IMG/VR virus record: IMGVR_UViG_3300003177_000003
Coordinates: 1-39,556 of that record
Length of the DNA stretch: 39,556 bases
Reading direction: 5' to 3' (one strand)
Origin: a virus
This document shows positions 15,453 to 23,374 of the stretch, one piece after another (the first letter of the stretch is position 1; each line of letters begins with the position of its first letter). The notes under the pieces are model-generated. The model saw only the letters and a list, made by a program, of their open reading frames with translations. It ran no database searches and was not told the origin of the DNA. Both the position numbers and the translations under genes were made by a program.

Positions 15453-16048
15453 GCGCACCTACGCATGCCCACAAGCCAACATGGTTTGAATCAAACTCAG
15501 GCAAACGCATATATCCCACTTCTCCTGTGGCTGAAAATATCTGCATCGAAGATATTGCTCATGCTTTATCGCATTGCTGCCGTTTCGCGGGTCATTGTCG
15601 CGAGTTTTATTCAGTGGCTGCGCATTCGGTTCTGGTTTATCAGCTGGTTCTCGAACATACAGAATGCAAGCACACGCTTGCTGCAGCTTTGACCCATGAT
15701 GCTTCTGAAGCATATATCCACGACATCACACGCCCATTAAAGCAGCAAATGGCGTGGTACAAGAAATTAGAAACACGATGGGAATCCGTCATTATGGAAA
15801 AGCTCGGCATTGATGCTTGTGTGGTTGATTGGGCATTGATTAAAGATGCCGACAACTAAGCCCTGCGCCTTGAAGCCAAACATCTGATGCCATCAGGTGG
15901 CAAAGATTGGGGTATTCCTGTGCAGCGCGAATACACGTCGTATGACTACTTCTTTGATGAAGAAAATAGCACCAATCCATCAGAGCATAAAGCTGATTTT
16001 CTATGCGTATGGTTTAAAGAGCTTGAGTTGACGAAGGGGCTGAAATGA
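15449..16048 (+). pseudogene. HD-superfamily phosphohydrolase interrupted by an in-frame TAA
   Basis: The frame runs from ATG 15449 to TGA 16046-16048 (199 residues) with a single internal TAA at 15857-15859. The first 136 residues contain the HD-hydrolase metal residues: His in SVAAHS, His-Asp in LTHDASEAYIHD and Asp in IKDADN just before the stop. After it the same frame continues ALRLEAKHLMPSGGKDWGIP, which reads as the natural continuation, since related YfbR-like hydrolases run through an Ala-Leu-rich helix here. TTA (Leu) to TAA is the simplest explanation. All catalytic residues precede the stop, so the 136-residue product might keep activity on nucleotides. The downstream start overlaps the final TGA, so operon coupling is affected. 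Confidence 0.7.
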
Positions 16049-16245
16049 GCGCTTCAAAATTTATCGTAGAGCTTGAAGAAAGTTGCTGGCTCGCTGACTG
16101 GTCAGGCGACACGGGTCGCACATTTGTTAGAAATAATGCAAGGAAATATAAAACCGCACGCGGCGCAGCCATTGCTTTAGGTAGAGCCAAGGCTATTCCA
16201 TTCCGTAGATATGATAACGCGCTAGTGATTGAGATTAAAGAGTAA
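16045..16245 (+). CDS. Small hypothetical protein
   Basis: This 66-residue protein (MSASKFIVELEESCWLADWS ...) overlaps the HD hydrolase terminal TGA by four bases and the next ATG by one. It contains RKYKTARGAAIALGRAKAIP, a short alternating strand-helix pattern. It looks like the small beta-alpha early phage proteins often annotated as hypothetical. No function is assigned. Confidence 0.6.
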   Translation: MSASKFIVELEESCWLADWSGDTGRTFVRNNARKYKTARGAAIALGRAKAIPFRRYDNALVIEIKE

Positions 16246-16514
16246 TGGACATGATCAACGCACTTTTCGAGCTGGGCGGTGCCCTGGCTATTATTCCATC
16301 CATCAAAGCAGCCCTGCGCGATAAGCAAATCATGGGTTTATCCATCTGGTCCACCGTATTTTTTGCCAGTTGGGGCTGGTGGAATCTGATCTATTACCCG
16401 CACCTCGATCAAATGTTGAGTGCTTGTGCAGCACTACTTTTAGCAATCACGAACAGCATCTATTTGTGCCTGATTTGGAAATATAAATACAAATACAGGG
16501 ATTTAATATCTTAA
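16245..16514 (+). CDS. Small membrane protein, PQ-loop/SemiSWEET-like
   Basis: This 89-residue protein has three hydrophobic segments (about residues 4-20, 32-50 and 56-78). IPSIKAALRDKQIMGLSIWS in the first loop resembles the Pro-containing PQ-loop pattern of SemiSWEET-type triple-helix bundles (helix with Pro, then 'GLSIW'). Phages carry such proteins, but a transport substrate cannot be read from sequence. It overlaps the previous stop (TAATG). It could equally be a superinfection-exclusion membrane protein. Confidence 0.55.
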   Translation: MDMINALFELGGALAIIPSIKAALRDKQIMGLSIWSTVFFASWGWWNLIYYPHLDQMLSACAALLLAITNSIYLCLIWKYKYKYRDLIS

Positions 16515-16527
16515 AAGGGGAAACATC

Positions 16528-16758
16528 ATGAGCAACGAAAACCGTTTTAAAGACATCATCGCAAAGCAAATGCATATCAATCAAGATGATATTCAGTTGC
16601 ATCACGCGTTCAGCGAAGATTTGGGCTGTGATGAGCTTGATGAGTTGGAAATAGCATTCAGCATCAATGATGAATTCGATGTTGATCTAAATCTTGGTGA
16701 CTGGGAAGCCGTTCAGACCGTCAGTGAGGCACTTGAATTGATTGAGGTGGCATTATGA
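16528..16758 (+). CDS. Acyl carrier protein-like protein lacking the phosphopantetheine serine
   Basis: This 76-residue acidic protein aligns along its length with bacterial acyl carrier protein: FKDIIAKQMHINQDDIQ (helix 1), then DLGCDELDELEIAFSINDEF where ACP has DLG-x-DSLD-x-x-EL...EEFD, then a helical C-terminus (VSEALELIEVAL). The invariant Ser of the DSL motif is Glu here (DEL), so it cannot take 4'-phosphopantetheine at the normal site. AAAAGGGGAAA precedes ATG 16528. It could be a decoy or regulatory partner of host ACP-binding proteins, which is inference. The fold call is fairly sure, the role unknown. Confidence 0.7.
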   Translation: MSNENRFKDIIAKQMHINQDDIQLHHAFSEDLGCDELDELEIAFSINDEFDVDLNLGDWEAVQTVSEALELIEVAL

Positions 16759-17030
16759 ATCGACCGCGCAGTTATAATATCTGCAATCTCAAGGGTGAAG
16801 CGCGAAAGAGGATGTGGCACAAGATTCAAAGCGAACATCCAGCTCTAGCTGAAGATCTACAGGATGGAGCTTGCGCAAGGATTCTAAAAGCGTTTCCAGG
16901 CACAGCAGTGATCGTTGAACTCGATGAAGACAACAAAATAATCACAGGCATAGGTCACAGTGCTAAAAAACCAGCTCATAAGAAATGGAGCATGTCTTGG
17001 TGGAGCAAGGAACGTCATGGCAACAATTGA
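16755..17030 (+). CDS. Hypothetical protein upstream of the primase
   Basis: This 91-residue protein begins MNRPRSYNICNLKGEARKRM, overlaps the ACP-like stop by four bases and overlaps the primase start by 14 bases. A basic, Trp-containing C-terminus (HKKWSMSWWSKERHG) suggests nucleic-acid or protein binding. No family is recognised. Confidence 0.6.
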   Translation: MNRPRSYNICNLKGEARKRMWHKIQSEHPALAEDLQDGACARILKAFPGTAVIVELDEDNKIITGIGHSAKKPAHKKWSMSWWSKERHGNN

Positions 17031-19773
17031 TCAATTAAAAGAACGAATAGACCTTTACGACCTTGCGGAATGGCTGCTTATGGAGCGTCCCGGCAATAAG
17101 GGCAACTACAAAGCCCCGTGGCGCAAAGATGAGAAACCATCCTTGTCTATTTTTGCCGATGGTAAGGCATGGAAAGATCACACGGATGATGTTGGCGGAT
17201 CATGTGTGGATTTGGTGTGCCAGGTTAAAGGCTGTGATGTGGGTGAAGCCATTCGTATGTTGCACGATTACACAGGCTTACCGTTGGACAAACCAGAGCA
17301 AAGATCGGGTGAACCTGTTAAAAAAGCACTGCATGAATGGATTGCCGAACGTTGCTTGGGGCTCACCCCCGAACCCCCTTATGCAGAAATTGCCGAAAAA
17401 GCGACGGCCTACTTGAAAGGTCGCAGTATTTCCGAGAAAGCCATTGATGCAGCACTCAAAGCTAAGACGCTGGGGTTTAATACATATTTCAATCCGAAAG
17501 TTTTGGTCGGTGAATATGGGCATGGTGGTGATGCGATGGCGTTTGTTTCCCGCTCGCTCAATGCTGGCAACATTGCGGCTGTTGAAATGCGCTATCTTGA
17601 TGCTGAAAAGAATGGGGGTGTAAAATCGCAATGTCAGGGCAACAAGGCTGGTGTGGTCTGGTGTTCGGATTATCGCAAACTAAAAAATGCCCATTCTGTT
17701 TATATCGTTGAATCCCCCATCAATGCGCTATCAATTGATAGCTGCACACTACCTGCAGGCACCGTTGCTATTGCCACCATGGGCAAGGCGAATATTAAAG
17801 ACACCGATTGGCATTTTCTTTGTGGCAAACAGGTGTATGTCTGCATGGATAATGATGACAAGCCAGATAAGAAGGGTTATTTACCTGGCCCATCGGCTGG
17901 CTGGTGGCTGTATGAGACACTTACGGGTCTGAATATCGCGACCATGATTGTTGATCAACAAATGTGGGAATTCAATGACGTGAATGATGGGCTGCAAGCG
18001 GGTGGCAGTGCGGATATGTCTGATCGCTTAAAAATCTTTGAGCGTTGGATTATACCAGGGCTTTGGAGTGGTGAGCCACGTCGCCCTGGTAAACCGCGTA
18101 TGTATCTGCCTGTGCATGATTGGAGTCATTATTATAAGTTCAGTGTGCGCGCTGATTTCACCCACTATTACAAAAAAATAGAGACCGATGATGATGGCAA
18201 TGAATCCAAAGAGGTCGGGGATTTGTGTGGGTTCAGGATTGCAGCCCTCACCCGTATTTCTGTTGCCAGCTCAACCAGTGCCATGTCTGGGGATCCTGAT
18301 CAAATGCCGACCACGTTGTTTGCTGCATCTGTGCAAGTGCCCAGACATGGCACGAACCTGATGCGCCAAGTGTTTGATGATGAAAAGCTGCACAACGTCG
18401 ATCAATGGCGAAAATTCGCACCCGTTTGGCAAATTGGGGCATTCTCACGCATGCTTAATATCATGGAGAGGTCAGCCCATCTTGGTGAGCGTAGGGCAGT
18501 CAATTTTGTAGGACTGTGCTGGCGTGATGGTAAGCCCATTGTGAATGAATCGAGCGATTGTTATTTCACCGAACCCAAAAAGCAGTGTCCTTACCACAAT
18601 TTGGTTTTTCCATCGGCTCCAGTCAGTAATGCGGCTGTTGTGATTGATGCCTACCAGCGCACGTTTAAAGCCAATGCTGCATCGATGATGCTGATCTGGT
18701 CACTTGGTGGTCATCTCAAAGCGTTTCTTGGCTTCTGGCCACACATGATTATGCAGGCTGATAAAGGCTCTGGCAAATCCACACTGATTAAGCGTTTGGA
18801 ACGCAGCATCGCCATGAAAATGTTTTCGGGGCAATCGCTACAAACAGAATTTCGACTGCTGACATCCATTGGGCACACATCTCATCCTGTCGGCTGGGAA
18901 GAAATATCCGCTCGGCGACAAGATGTGATTGATAAAGCTGTATCGATGCTGCAAGAATCATATCAGTTCACCACCACAGGGCGTGGTGCAGAGCTGACCG
19001 AGTTCCTTCTATCCGCGCCTGTTTTGATGGCGGGGGAAGATGTGCCAGTTGATTCATTGACGGGCAAGCTGGTGCGCACGGAGCTGGTGCAAAAAGGCGA
19101 TATGATGGCGGATACACTGCCCGTATTCCCAGTTCGCGAATGGCTCGATTTCCTAGCCACCCAACGCAAAGATCAGGTGATGGCGCTGTTTCGCAATGTC
19201 GAAAATTATTGTCTCGATAAATGCATGGCAGAGCGTGATGATTCAGGCGCACAACGTATGACCAGCAACTATGCCTCAGTCATTACCGCATGGCAGCTTC
19301 TTTGCGAATTTTCCGGCATAGATCGAAACCAGGGCAATTTCATATCTGACACAATTGCGCAAATGAATCGCCACATCGCCGAAACCAAAGCGACCCGCGA
19401 ACCGTGGGTGTGGATTTTAGAAACGGCACTATCCGAAATCTCATCAGGTCAATTCCGCCACCCGTTTGAATGGCATGAAGTGGAAGATGCCAACGCCGAG
19501 ATACAAATGTGCTTATGCATCCGCTCTGGGCACATCATGGATCATATCAAACACGAAATGCGCTTACGTGAAAAATGGAATGCACTACCAGTCAAATCAG
19601 ATCGCGTATTTAAACGCCAGCTGTTCAATGCAGGAGTCGTTATATCCGACCGCGTTGACCTCACCATCGCGCATAAACGTTGCTGCCACTTGGTTGCAAT
19701 CAGTGTCCGTAAATTAGCTGAATTTGGGTTGCATGCCGATATTCCTGAAGAACCGAAAGAAGGAGGATTATAA
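17017..19773 (+). CDS. Primase-helicase (TOPRIM plus AAA/P-loop) replication protein
   Basis: ATG 17017 with AAGGA upstream gives 918 residues; the frame extends to 16960 without a ribosome site. The N-terminus (about 25-80) looks like a CHC2 primase zinc finger (YKAPWRKDEKPSLSIF ... DDVGGSCVDLV ... GEAIRML), but most zinc-ligand cysteines are missing. A TOPRIM domain follows, with VESPINAL (Glu about 231) and VCMDNDD (about 275-280). The helicase domain has Walker A ADKGSGKST near residue 583 and GWEEIS as probable Walker B about 43 residues later. It should prime and unwind DNA at the phage origin. The organisation resembles other phage or plasmid fused primase-helicases. Confidence 0.85.
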   Translation: MATIDQLKERIDLYDLAEWLLMERPGNKGNYKAPWRKDEKPSLSIFADGKAWKDHTDDVGGSCVDLVCQVKGCDVGEAIRMLHDYTGLPLDKPEQRSGEPVKKALHEWIAERCLGLTPEPPYAEIAEKATAYLKGRSISEKAIDAALKAKTLGFNTYFNPKVLVGEYGHGGDAMAFVSRSLNAGNIAAVEMRYLDAEKNGGVKSQCQGNKAGVVWCSDYRKLKNAHSVYIVESPINALSIDSCTLPAGTVAIATMGKANIKDTDWHFLCGKQVYVCMDNDDKPDKKGYLPGPSAGWWLYETLTGLNIATMIVDQQMWEFNDVNDGLQAGGSADMSDRLKIFERWIIPGLWSGEPRRPGKPRMYLPVHDWSHYYKFSVRADFTHYYKKIETDDDGNESKEVGDLCGFRIAALTRISVASSTSAMSGDPDQMPTTLFAASVQVPRHGTNLMRQVFDDEKLHNVDQWRKFAPVWQIGAFSRMLNIMERSAHLGERRAVNFVGLCWRDGKPIVNESSDCYFTEPKKQCPYHNLVFPSAPVSNAAVVIDAYQRTFKANAASMMLIWSLGGHLKAFLGFWPHMIMQADKGSGKSTLIKRLERSIAMKMFSGQSLQTEFRLLTSIGHTSHPVGWEEISARRQDVIDKAVSMLQESYQFTTTGRGAELTEFLLSAPVLMAGEDVPVDSLTGKLVRTELVQKGDMMADTLPVFPVREWLDFLATQRKDQVMALFRNVENYCLDKCMAERDDSGAQRMTSNYASVITAWQLLCEFSGIDRNQGNFISDTIAQMNRHIAETKATREPWVWILETALSEISSGQFRHPFEWHEVEDANAEIQMCLCIRSGHIMDHIKHEMRLREKWNALPVKSDRVFKRQLFNAGVVISDRVDLTIAHKRCCHLVAISVRKLAEFGLHADIPEEPKEGGL

Positions 19774-20021
19774 TGAGCGACCAAAATATTGAGGGTTTGA
19801 ATAAGCATTTGTTTGACCAGCTGGACAGATTGAGTAATGCAGGCTTGCAGGGCGATGATCTGAGAAACGAGATTGAGCGTAGCAAAGCAATTTCCAGCGT
19901 GTCAAAAGATGTGATTTCTTCGACAAAATTATCGCTGGATGCAGCTCGCCTGCAACATGAGATAGGTACACCCGTGAAGATGCCACGGATGCTTGCTATC
20001 GGACCACGGGTGCCAAGATGA
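19773..20021 (+). CDS. Conserved small phage protein of unknown function
   Basis: This 82-residue protein has a central helical block LFDQLDRLSNAGLQGDDLRN and ERSKAISSVSKDVISSTKLS. The pattern is familiar from short proteins next to HNH or replication genes in proteobacterial phages, but I know no function. ATG 19773 shares one base with the primase stop, and GGAGGA lies in the preceding codons. The stop overlaps the next ATG. Confidence 0.62.
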   Translation: MSDQNIEGLNKHLFDQLDRLSNAGLQGDDLRNEIERSKAISSVSKDVISSTKLSLDAARLQHEIGTPVKMPRMLAIGPRVPR

Positions 20022-20182
20022 GATTCAGATATTCAGCCGAGCAGCTTGATTTTATGCGCGAACAATATCCGTGCTTATCGCTGCGAGCATTAACGCATGC
20101 CTTTAATGTGATTTTTGAGATTGAGAAATCAGAGGGTCAAATACGATCTGCTCTAAAAAATCATAAGATTTCATGTGGTTGA
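20018..20182 (+). pseudogene. Split N-terminal fragment of an HNH endonuclease
   Basis: This 54-residue ORF (MRFRYSAEQLDFMREQYPCL ... IRSALKNHKISCG) matches the N-terminal helix-turn-helix-like repeat found ahead of phage HNH endonucleases. A second copy of that repeat lies in the next ORF, where AWVKDAYTRM and EFRSLIHNQGWVSG parallel LDFMREQY and QIRSALKNHKISCG. The two reading frames overlap at 20175-20182 and differ by one base. A frameshift in an originally single gene is the simplest reading; reinitiation is the alternative. Confidence 0.6.
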
Positions 20183-20771
20183 GCAAGCAGCTTGGGTCAA
20201 GGATGCATACACACGTATGAGGCACACTGAAATGCCTGAACCATTCATTGAAACATTTGGTGTGAATAAAAAAGCCCGTGAATTTCGCTCATTGATTCAT
20301 AATCAAGGATGGGTATCGGGTCGTGACGGGCGTTTTGATAAAGGGCATGAACCATGGAACAAAGGCACTAAAGGATTGACCGAGGCAAATTCGGGAAGTT
20401 TTAAAAAAGGAATGGTACCAATCAATCGTCGAGATATTGGTGATGAACGCATTTGCCCTAAAGACGGCTACATCCTGATCAAAATAGCTGAAAATAATCC
20501 GTACACAGATGCAAAGACGCGATTCAAGGCCAAGCATGTCTGGATGTGGGAGAAAGCCCATGGTCTAGTACCTGAAAATCACACCGTATCATTTATTGAT
20601 GGCAACAAGCTGAACTGCACGATGGATAATCTCGAGCTACTGAGCCGTTCAGCTCTTTTGCGTTTGAATCAATCAGGCATCAAAGATTTACCCGAAGAAC
20701 TACGTCCAAGCATGCGTACTGTAGCAAAACTTCAGGCTGCAATAGGGCTCCGCACAAAGGATGTTGATTGA
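20175..20771 (+). CDS. HNH endonuclease (C-terminal, catalytic part)
   Basis: The annotated start is GTG 20175; ATG 20217 is an alternative. The 198-residue product carries a DNA-binding repeat followed by KGHEPWNKGTKGL, the INRRDIGDERICPKDGYILI strand and the HNH core KHVWMWEKAHG ... HTVSFIDGNKLNC ... DNLELLSR (HNH_3-type, about residues 115-156). The catalytic half appears intact. The missing N-terminal part is in the overlapping ORF upstream in another frame. Such enzymes act in packaging, recombination or as homing nucleases; here it follows the replication gene. Confidence 0.8.
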   Translation: MVEQAAWVKDAYTRMRHTEMPEPFIETFGVNKKAREFRSLIHNQGWVSGRDGRFDKGHEPWNKGTKGLTEANSGSFKKGMVPINRRDIGDERICPKDGYILIKIAENNPYTDAKTRFKAKHVWMWEKAHGLVPENHTVSFIDGNKLNCTMDNLELLSRSALLRLNQSGIKDLPEELRPSMRTVAKLQAAIGLRTKDVD

Positions 20772-21062
20772 ATGAAGTGCATCAACTTCACGGCTGATCA
20801 ACATGATCAATTCCTGCGCATTCTTAATGGTCAGAAAAATTATGTCGTTGTTGATGTTCCTGAAGGTCATCAGGCATCAGAGGCTGCGGTTTTCGGCTTG
20901 GTTCAACTCTGCCCACACAAGGGTTTACCGATAATCCGAAGGGTATCTGGGTGGAGTCATCCTGCTATGCCTGGTCGTCATTGTGTGGTGCTTTTCCTTA
21001 CATCTAAAGGTACGCCTGCGCGTGTTGTGCTTGGGCAAGATGGTGATTCCGCGCATGGGTAA
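20772..21062 (+). CDS. Hypothetical protein
   Basis: This 96-residue protein starts MKCINFTADQHDQFLRILNG directly after the HNH stop. It has beta-rich segments (NYVVVDVPEGH, HCVVLFLTSKG). No family is recognised. It is the last clear gene of the early operon. A 31-codon ORF (21055-21150) overlaps its end and contains the first copy of the 28-bp repeat. Confidence 0.55.
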   Translation: MKCINFTADQHDQFLRILNGQKNYVVVDVPEGHQASEAAVFGLVQLCPHKGLPIIRRVSGWSHPAMPGRHCVVLFLTSKGTPARVVLGQDGDSAHG

Positions 21063-21101
21063 ATGGTTATCTGCAACGGGTTTTGGCATCAAACATGCCC
21101 A

Positions 21102-21129
21102 TGCGCGGGTGCGCGGCTTGTTTTGCCCC
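21102..21129 (+). repeat. 28-bp direct repeat, copy A (partner at 23357-23384)
   Basis: 26 of 28 positions are identical to 23357-23384 in the same orientation, including two tandem TGCGCGG units and the ending TGCCCC. The mismatches are C/G at the 16th and T/C at the 22nd base. The copies flank the serine recombinase gene and the non-coding repeat region, 2,255 bases apart. The sequences beyond the repeat differ on both sides. Confidence 0.85.
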
Positions 21130-21146
21130 TGCAGAGGCAATGAACA

Positions 21147-21341
21147 GTGAGACATACTGATCTTGTGCTCGGTACATCGGTTGGAAGTGTACCGATAGAT
21201 GCGGCTGAAGATGTGCTATCGTTGTTGATACAGTTGGATCCTGCACCCTGCAAGGAACCGCTGCACACACCAAAAGAATCAAGCGAGGTATCACATGGAT
21301 GCAGCAGCAACGTACACCCGATCAAGCACAGATCGCAGTGA
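21147..21341 (+). CDS. Doubtful small ORF upstream of the serine recombinase
   Basis: GTG 21147 opens 64 codons that overlap the serine recombinase start by 47 bases. The product has no recognised motif, and the overlap is longer than others in this genome. An inverted repeat lies within it (21169-21195). It may be non-coding DNA holding regulatory or attachment sequences. Confidence 0.2.
   Translation: MRHTDLVLGTSVGSVPIDAAEDVLSLLIQLDPAPCKEPLHTPKESSEVSHGCSSNVHPIKHRSQ
21169..21195. repeat. Inverted repeat TCGGTACA...TGTACCGA upstream of the serine recombinase
   Basis: Two perfect 8-bp arms (21169-21176 and 21188-21195) are separated by 11 bases, about 100 bases before the recombinase ATG. 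It is a candidate operator or recombination site; no T-run follows, so it is not a terminator. Confidence 0.55.
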
Positions 21342-22833
21342 TGGCGCATCGATAGCCGCACAAAATAGAGTGAATATGCGGGTGGCGCGCGATTTAAAGC
21401 TGCCAATCATCATCAAGTACTCCGATGTTGTTGAATCAGGGAAGGATCCTTTTCGCCCAGACTTTCAGAAGCTTCTAGCGGACATGAAGCATTTGAATCG
21501 TGGTTGGAACACATTGATTATCTACGATACGAGCAGGTTGTTCCGTGGTCAATTTTATGCGCAGATGTTTAAGCGCGATGCCAAACGCCTGGGCATTCGC
21601 GTTATCTTTTCAACCATTCCAGAAGGTCTGGATGATATTTCGCGCAAGATGCTTGAGAGCCAGTTTGAAGTGTTTGATGAAGCACACTCGATGATTTCAA
21701 AGAAAAAAGGCTTGGCGGGCATGGCTGAAAACGTGCGAGCGGGATTCAGGGCAGGGGGGCGAGCGCCGAACGGTTATAGGCTGAAACACCATGAAACGGG
21801 GGCTATTCGTGATGGCAAACCTGTTTTGAAGGCAACACTGGAGATCAATGATGATGCATCCATGATTTCCCGATACCTGAAAGATCGTGTCAAAGGATCG
21901 CCACGGCGCATTGCAAAACACCAATACGGCTTACTATGGTCAGAAAGCACGCTTGTTGGCATGGAATGGAATGCGCTTTGTTATGCAGGTCATACAGTGT
22001 GGAATGTATGCAATGAATTTAAGAAAAATGAAGGTTACACTGGTGGTAAGAAGCGTCGTCCGCGCAAAGAGTGGGTGATCTGCAAAGATACGCACCAGGC
22101 ATTAATTACAGATGCAGAGGCGGAGGCTTTGATCCACGCTCTGGAAACAAGCTCGCATTGCAAAGGGCGACGAAGCACAAGTAAACATCTGCTTGTTGGA
22201 TTGCTTAAAACACCATCTGGAGAGGTATGGAACGGGGAGGCAGGAAAGCATTACCGAACAACCGGGCGATGGTTAAACATGCAGGATGTGGATCGGCAGA
22301 TATTATCAGGGATTATGGCTGATATGCAGTCGAGAAGGTTCGTCCGCGCAATGCTCAAAGCCTCAAGAGCAATGAATCCAGCCAAGCCAATACCAGGCGA
22401 TGACATACGGTTGAAAGAGCAACGCGTCTCTGAGCGCATCTCTAAACTTCTATCCATGGCCGAACACCTAGAAGACCCTGCTCCATGTTATCGTGAAATT
22501 GATAAGCTAGAACAGCAGCGCAAATCATTCGCCCAACAGATCGTTCAAGTTCAATCCGAATACGAAGAACAGTCAGCCATCTCAAAACTTAGCGAAAGCA
22601 CCATTCATAAGATGCTACAGCGATTATCTGACAATATAGAAAAGGTTGATAGAGCAACGTTAAAAACGTTGCTCAATAGACTATGCGAAAAAATCCTGCT
22701 CGACCCGGAAACGCTAGAGTGTCAAATACACTATAGCATCCGAGCCGATAACAGGATTAATTTGGCGTCCCCAAGGGGATTCGATACTAATCCTGTGCTC
22801 AGGTATTCAACTGAGCTCAAACTCGCTGCGTGA
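21295..22833 (+). CDS. Large serine recombinase / integrase
   Basis: This 512-residue protein has the resolvase catalytic domain with YTRSSTDRS (nucleophile probably Ser11) and IIYDTSRLFRG (catalytic Arg motif), then FEVFDEAHSMISKKKGLAGM linking to the recombinase domain (RAGGRAPNGYRL). A helical, coiled-coil-like C-terminus lies at about residues 360-460. The region that normally holds the zinc ribbon (LLVGLLKTPSGEVWNGEAGK) has lost the paired cysteines. Such proteins catalyse attP x attB integration. Whether this is the phage integrase or part of an inserted element is unclear because a tyrosine recombinase lies next to it. GAGG lies about six bases upstream of the ATG. Confidence 0.88.
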   Translation: MDAAATYTRSSTDRSDGASIAAQNRVNMRVARDLKLPIIIKYSDVVESGKDPFRPDFQKLLADMKHLNRGWNTLIIYDTSRLFRGQFYAQMFKRDAKRLGIRVIFSTIPEGLDDISRKMLESQFEVFDEAHSMISKKKGLAGMAENVRAGFRAGGRAPNGYRLKHHETGAIRDGKPVLKATLEINDDASMISRYLKDRVKGSPRRIAKHQYGLLWSESTLVGMEWNALCYAGHTVWNVCNEFKKNEGYTGGKKRRPRKEWVICKDTHQALITDAEAEALIHALETSSHCKGRRSTSKHLLVGLLKTPSGEVWNGEAGKHYRTTGRWLNMQDVDRQILSGIMADMQSRRFVRAMLKASRAMNPAKPIPGDDIRLKEQRVSERISKLLSMAEHLEDPAPCYREIDKLEQQRKSFAQQIVQVQSEYEEQSAISKLSESTIHKMLQRLSDNIEKVDRATLKTLLNRLCEKILLDPETLECQIHYSIRADNRINLASPRGFDTNPVLRYSTELKLAA

Positions 22834-23087
22834 TCATCCTGTATTCACTGAAAGCTTCTTATTTCAATCAAATCGCCCCGGTAGGGGCAATCTATGCTTA
22901 TGTACTGCAAGTTAGCGCGGTATTGTTTTTTTCGTTTTCCCCCTCACCCCCTCAAGAAAAACCTTGCGGCACTATTTTCGCTTCGCTTTTTCTAAGAAGG
23001 AGGGGGGCGGAATCACTAGAACCCGCGCATTATAAGGTTTTCTTATGTAAGTTGTTGATGTTTGTAGACTTTCTGTGGCGAGTTCCC

Positions 23088-23129
23088 CCTATATCTGCGC
23101 GGTTTCCTCCTATATCTGCGCGGTTTCCT
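23088..23129 (+). repeat. Two exact tandem 21-bp repeats
   Basis: Units 23088-23108 and 23109-23129 are identical and each contain TATCTGCGCGGTTTCC. A third degenerate unit (TTTTCTGCGCAAG) follows at about 23131-23143. The core TGCGCGG is shared with the downstream iterons. Confidence 0.9.
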
Positions 23130-23229
23130 TTATTTTCTGCGCAAGCTATGTTTTCATCCTTTCCTTTACTCTCTCTCTCTAAATTAATGAAAAGAAAGAA
23201 GAATACAGTGAAAAAAAGGGGAAAAATGG

Positions 23230-23374
23230 TGCGCGGGTTAGTGCGCGGGTTAGTTGCTGCCTGCGCGGGTTAGAAACGCTGCGCGGCTTAACTCGCGCAC
23301 TTTCGCGCAGGAAAAAATGTATATATACCAACGATTATTGGGCAGATACAGGAAAGTGCGCGGGTGCGCGGGTT
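23230..23374 (+). repeat. Iteron cluster, core TGCGCGGGTTA
   Basis: Exact TGCGCGGGTTA occurs at 23230, 23242 and 23262. TGCGCGGCTTAACTCGCGCA (23280-23299) is an imperfect 20-bp palindrome formed by one direct and one inverted copy. TGCGCGGG recurs at 23357 and 23365. The AT-rich element lies between the palindrome and the last pair. Confidence 0.85.

Noticed and set aside
22871-22889. GCCCC-GGTA-GGGGC hairpin as a terminator for the serine recombinase
   Set aside because: The stem is only 5 bp and no U-run follows.
22830-23273. 147-codon open frame (GTG start) covering the repeat-rich region
   Set aside because: It translates tandem DNA repeats as ISARFPP-like low-complexity sequence, has no ribosome site and no domain. 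The nucleotide-level repeats and AT-rich tract explain the region better.
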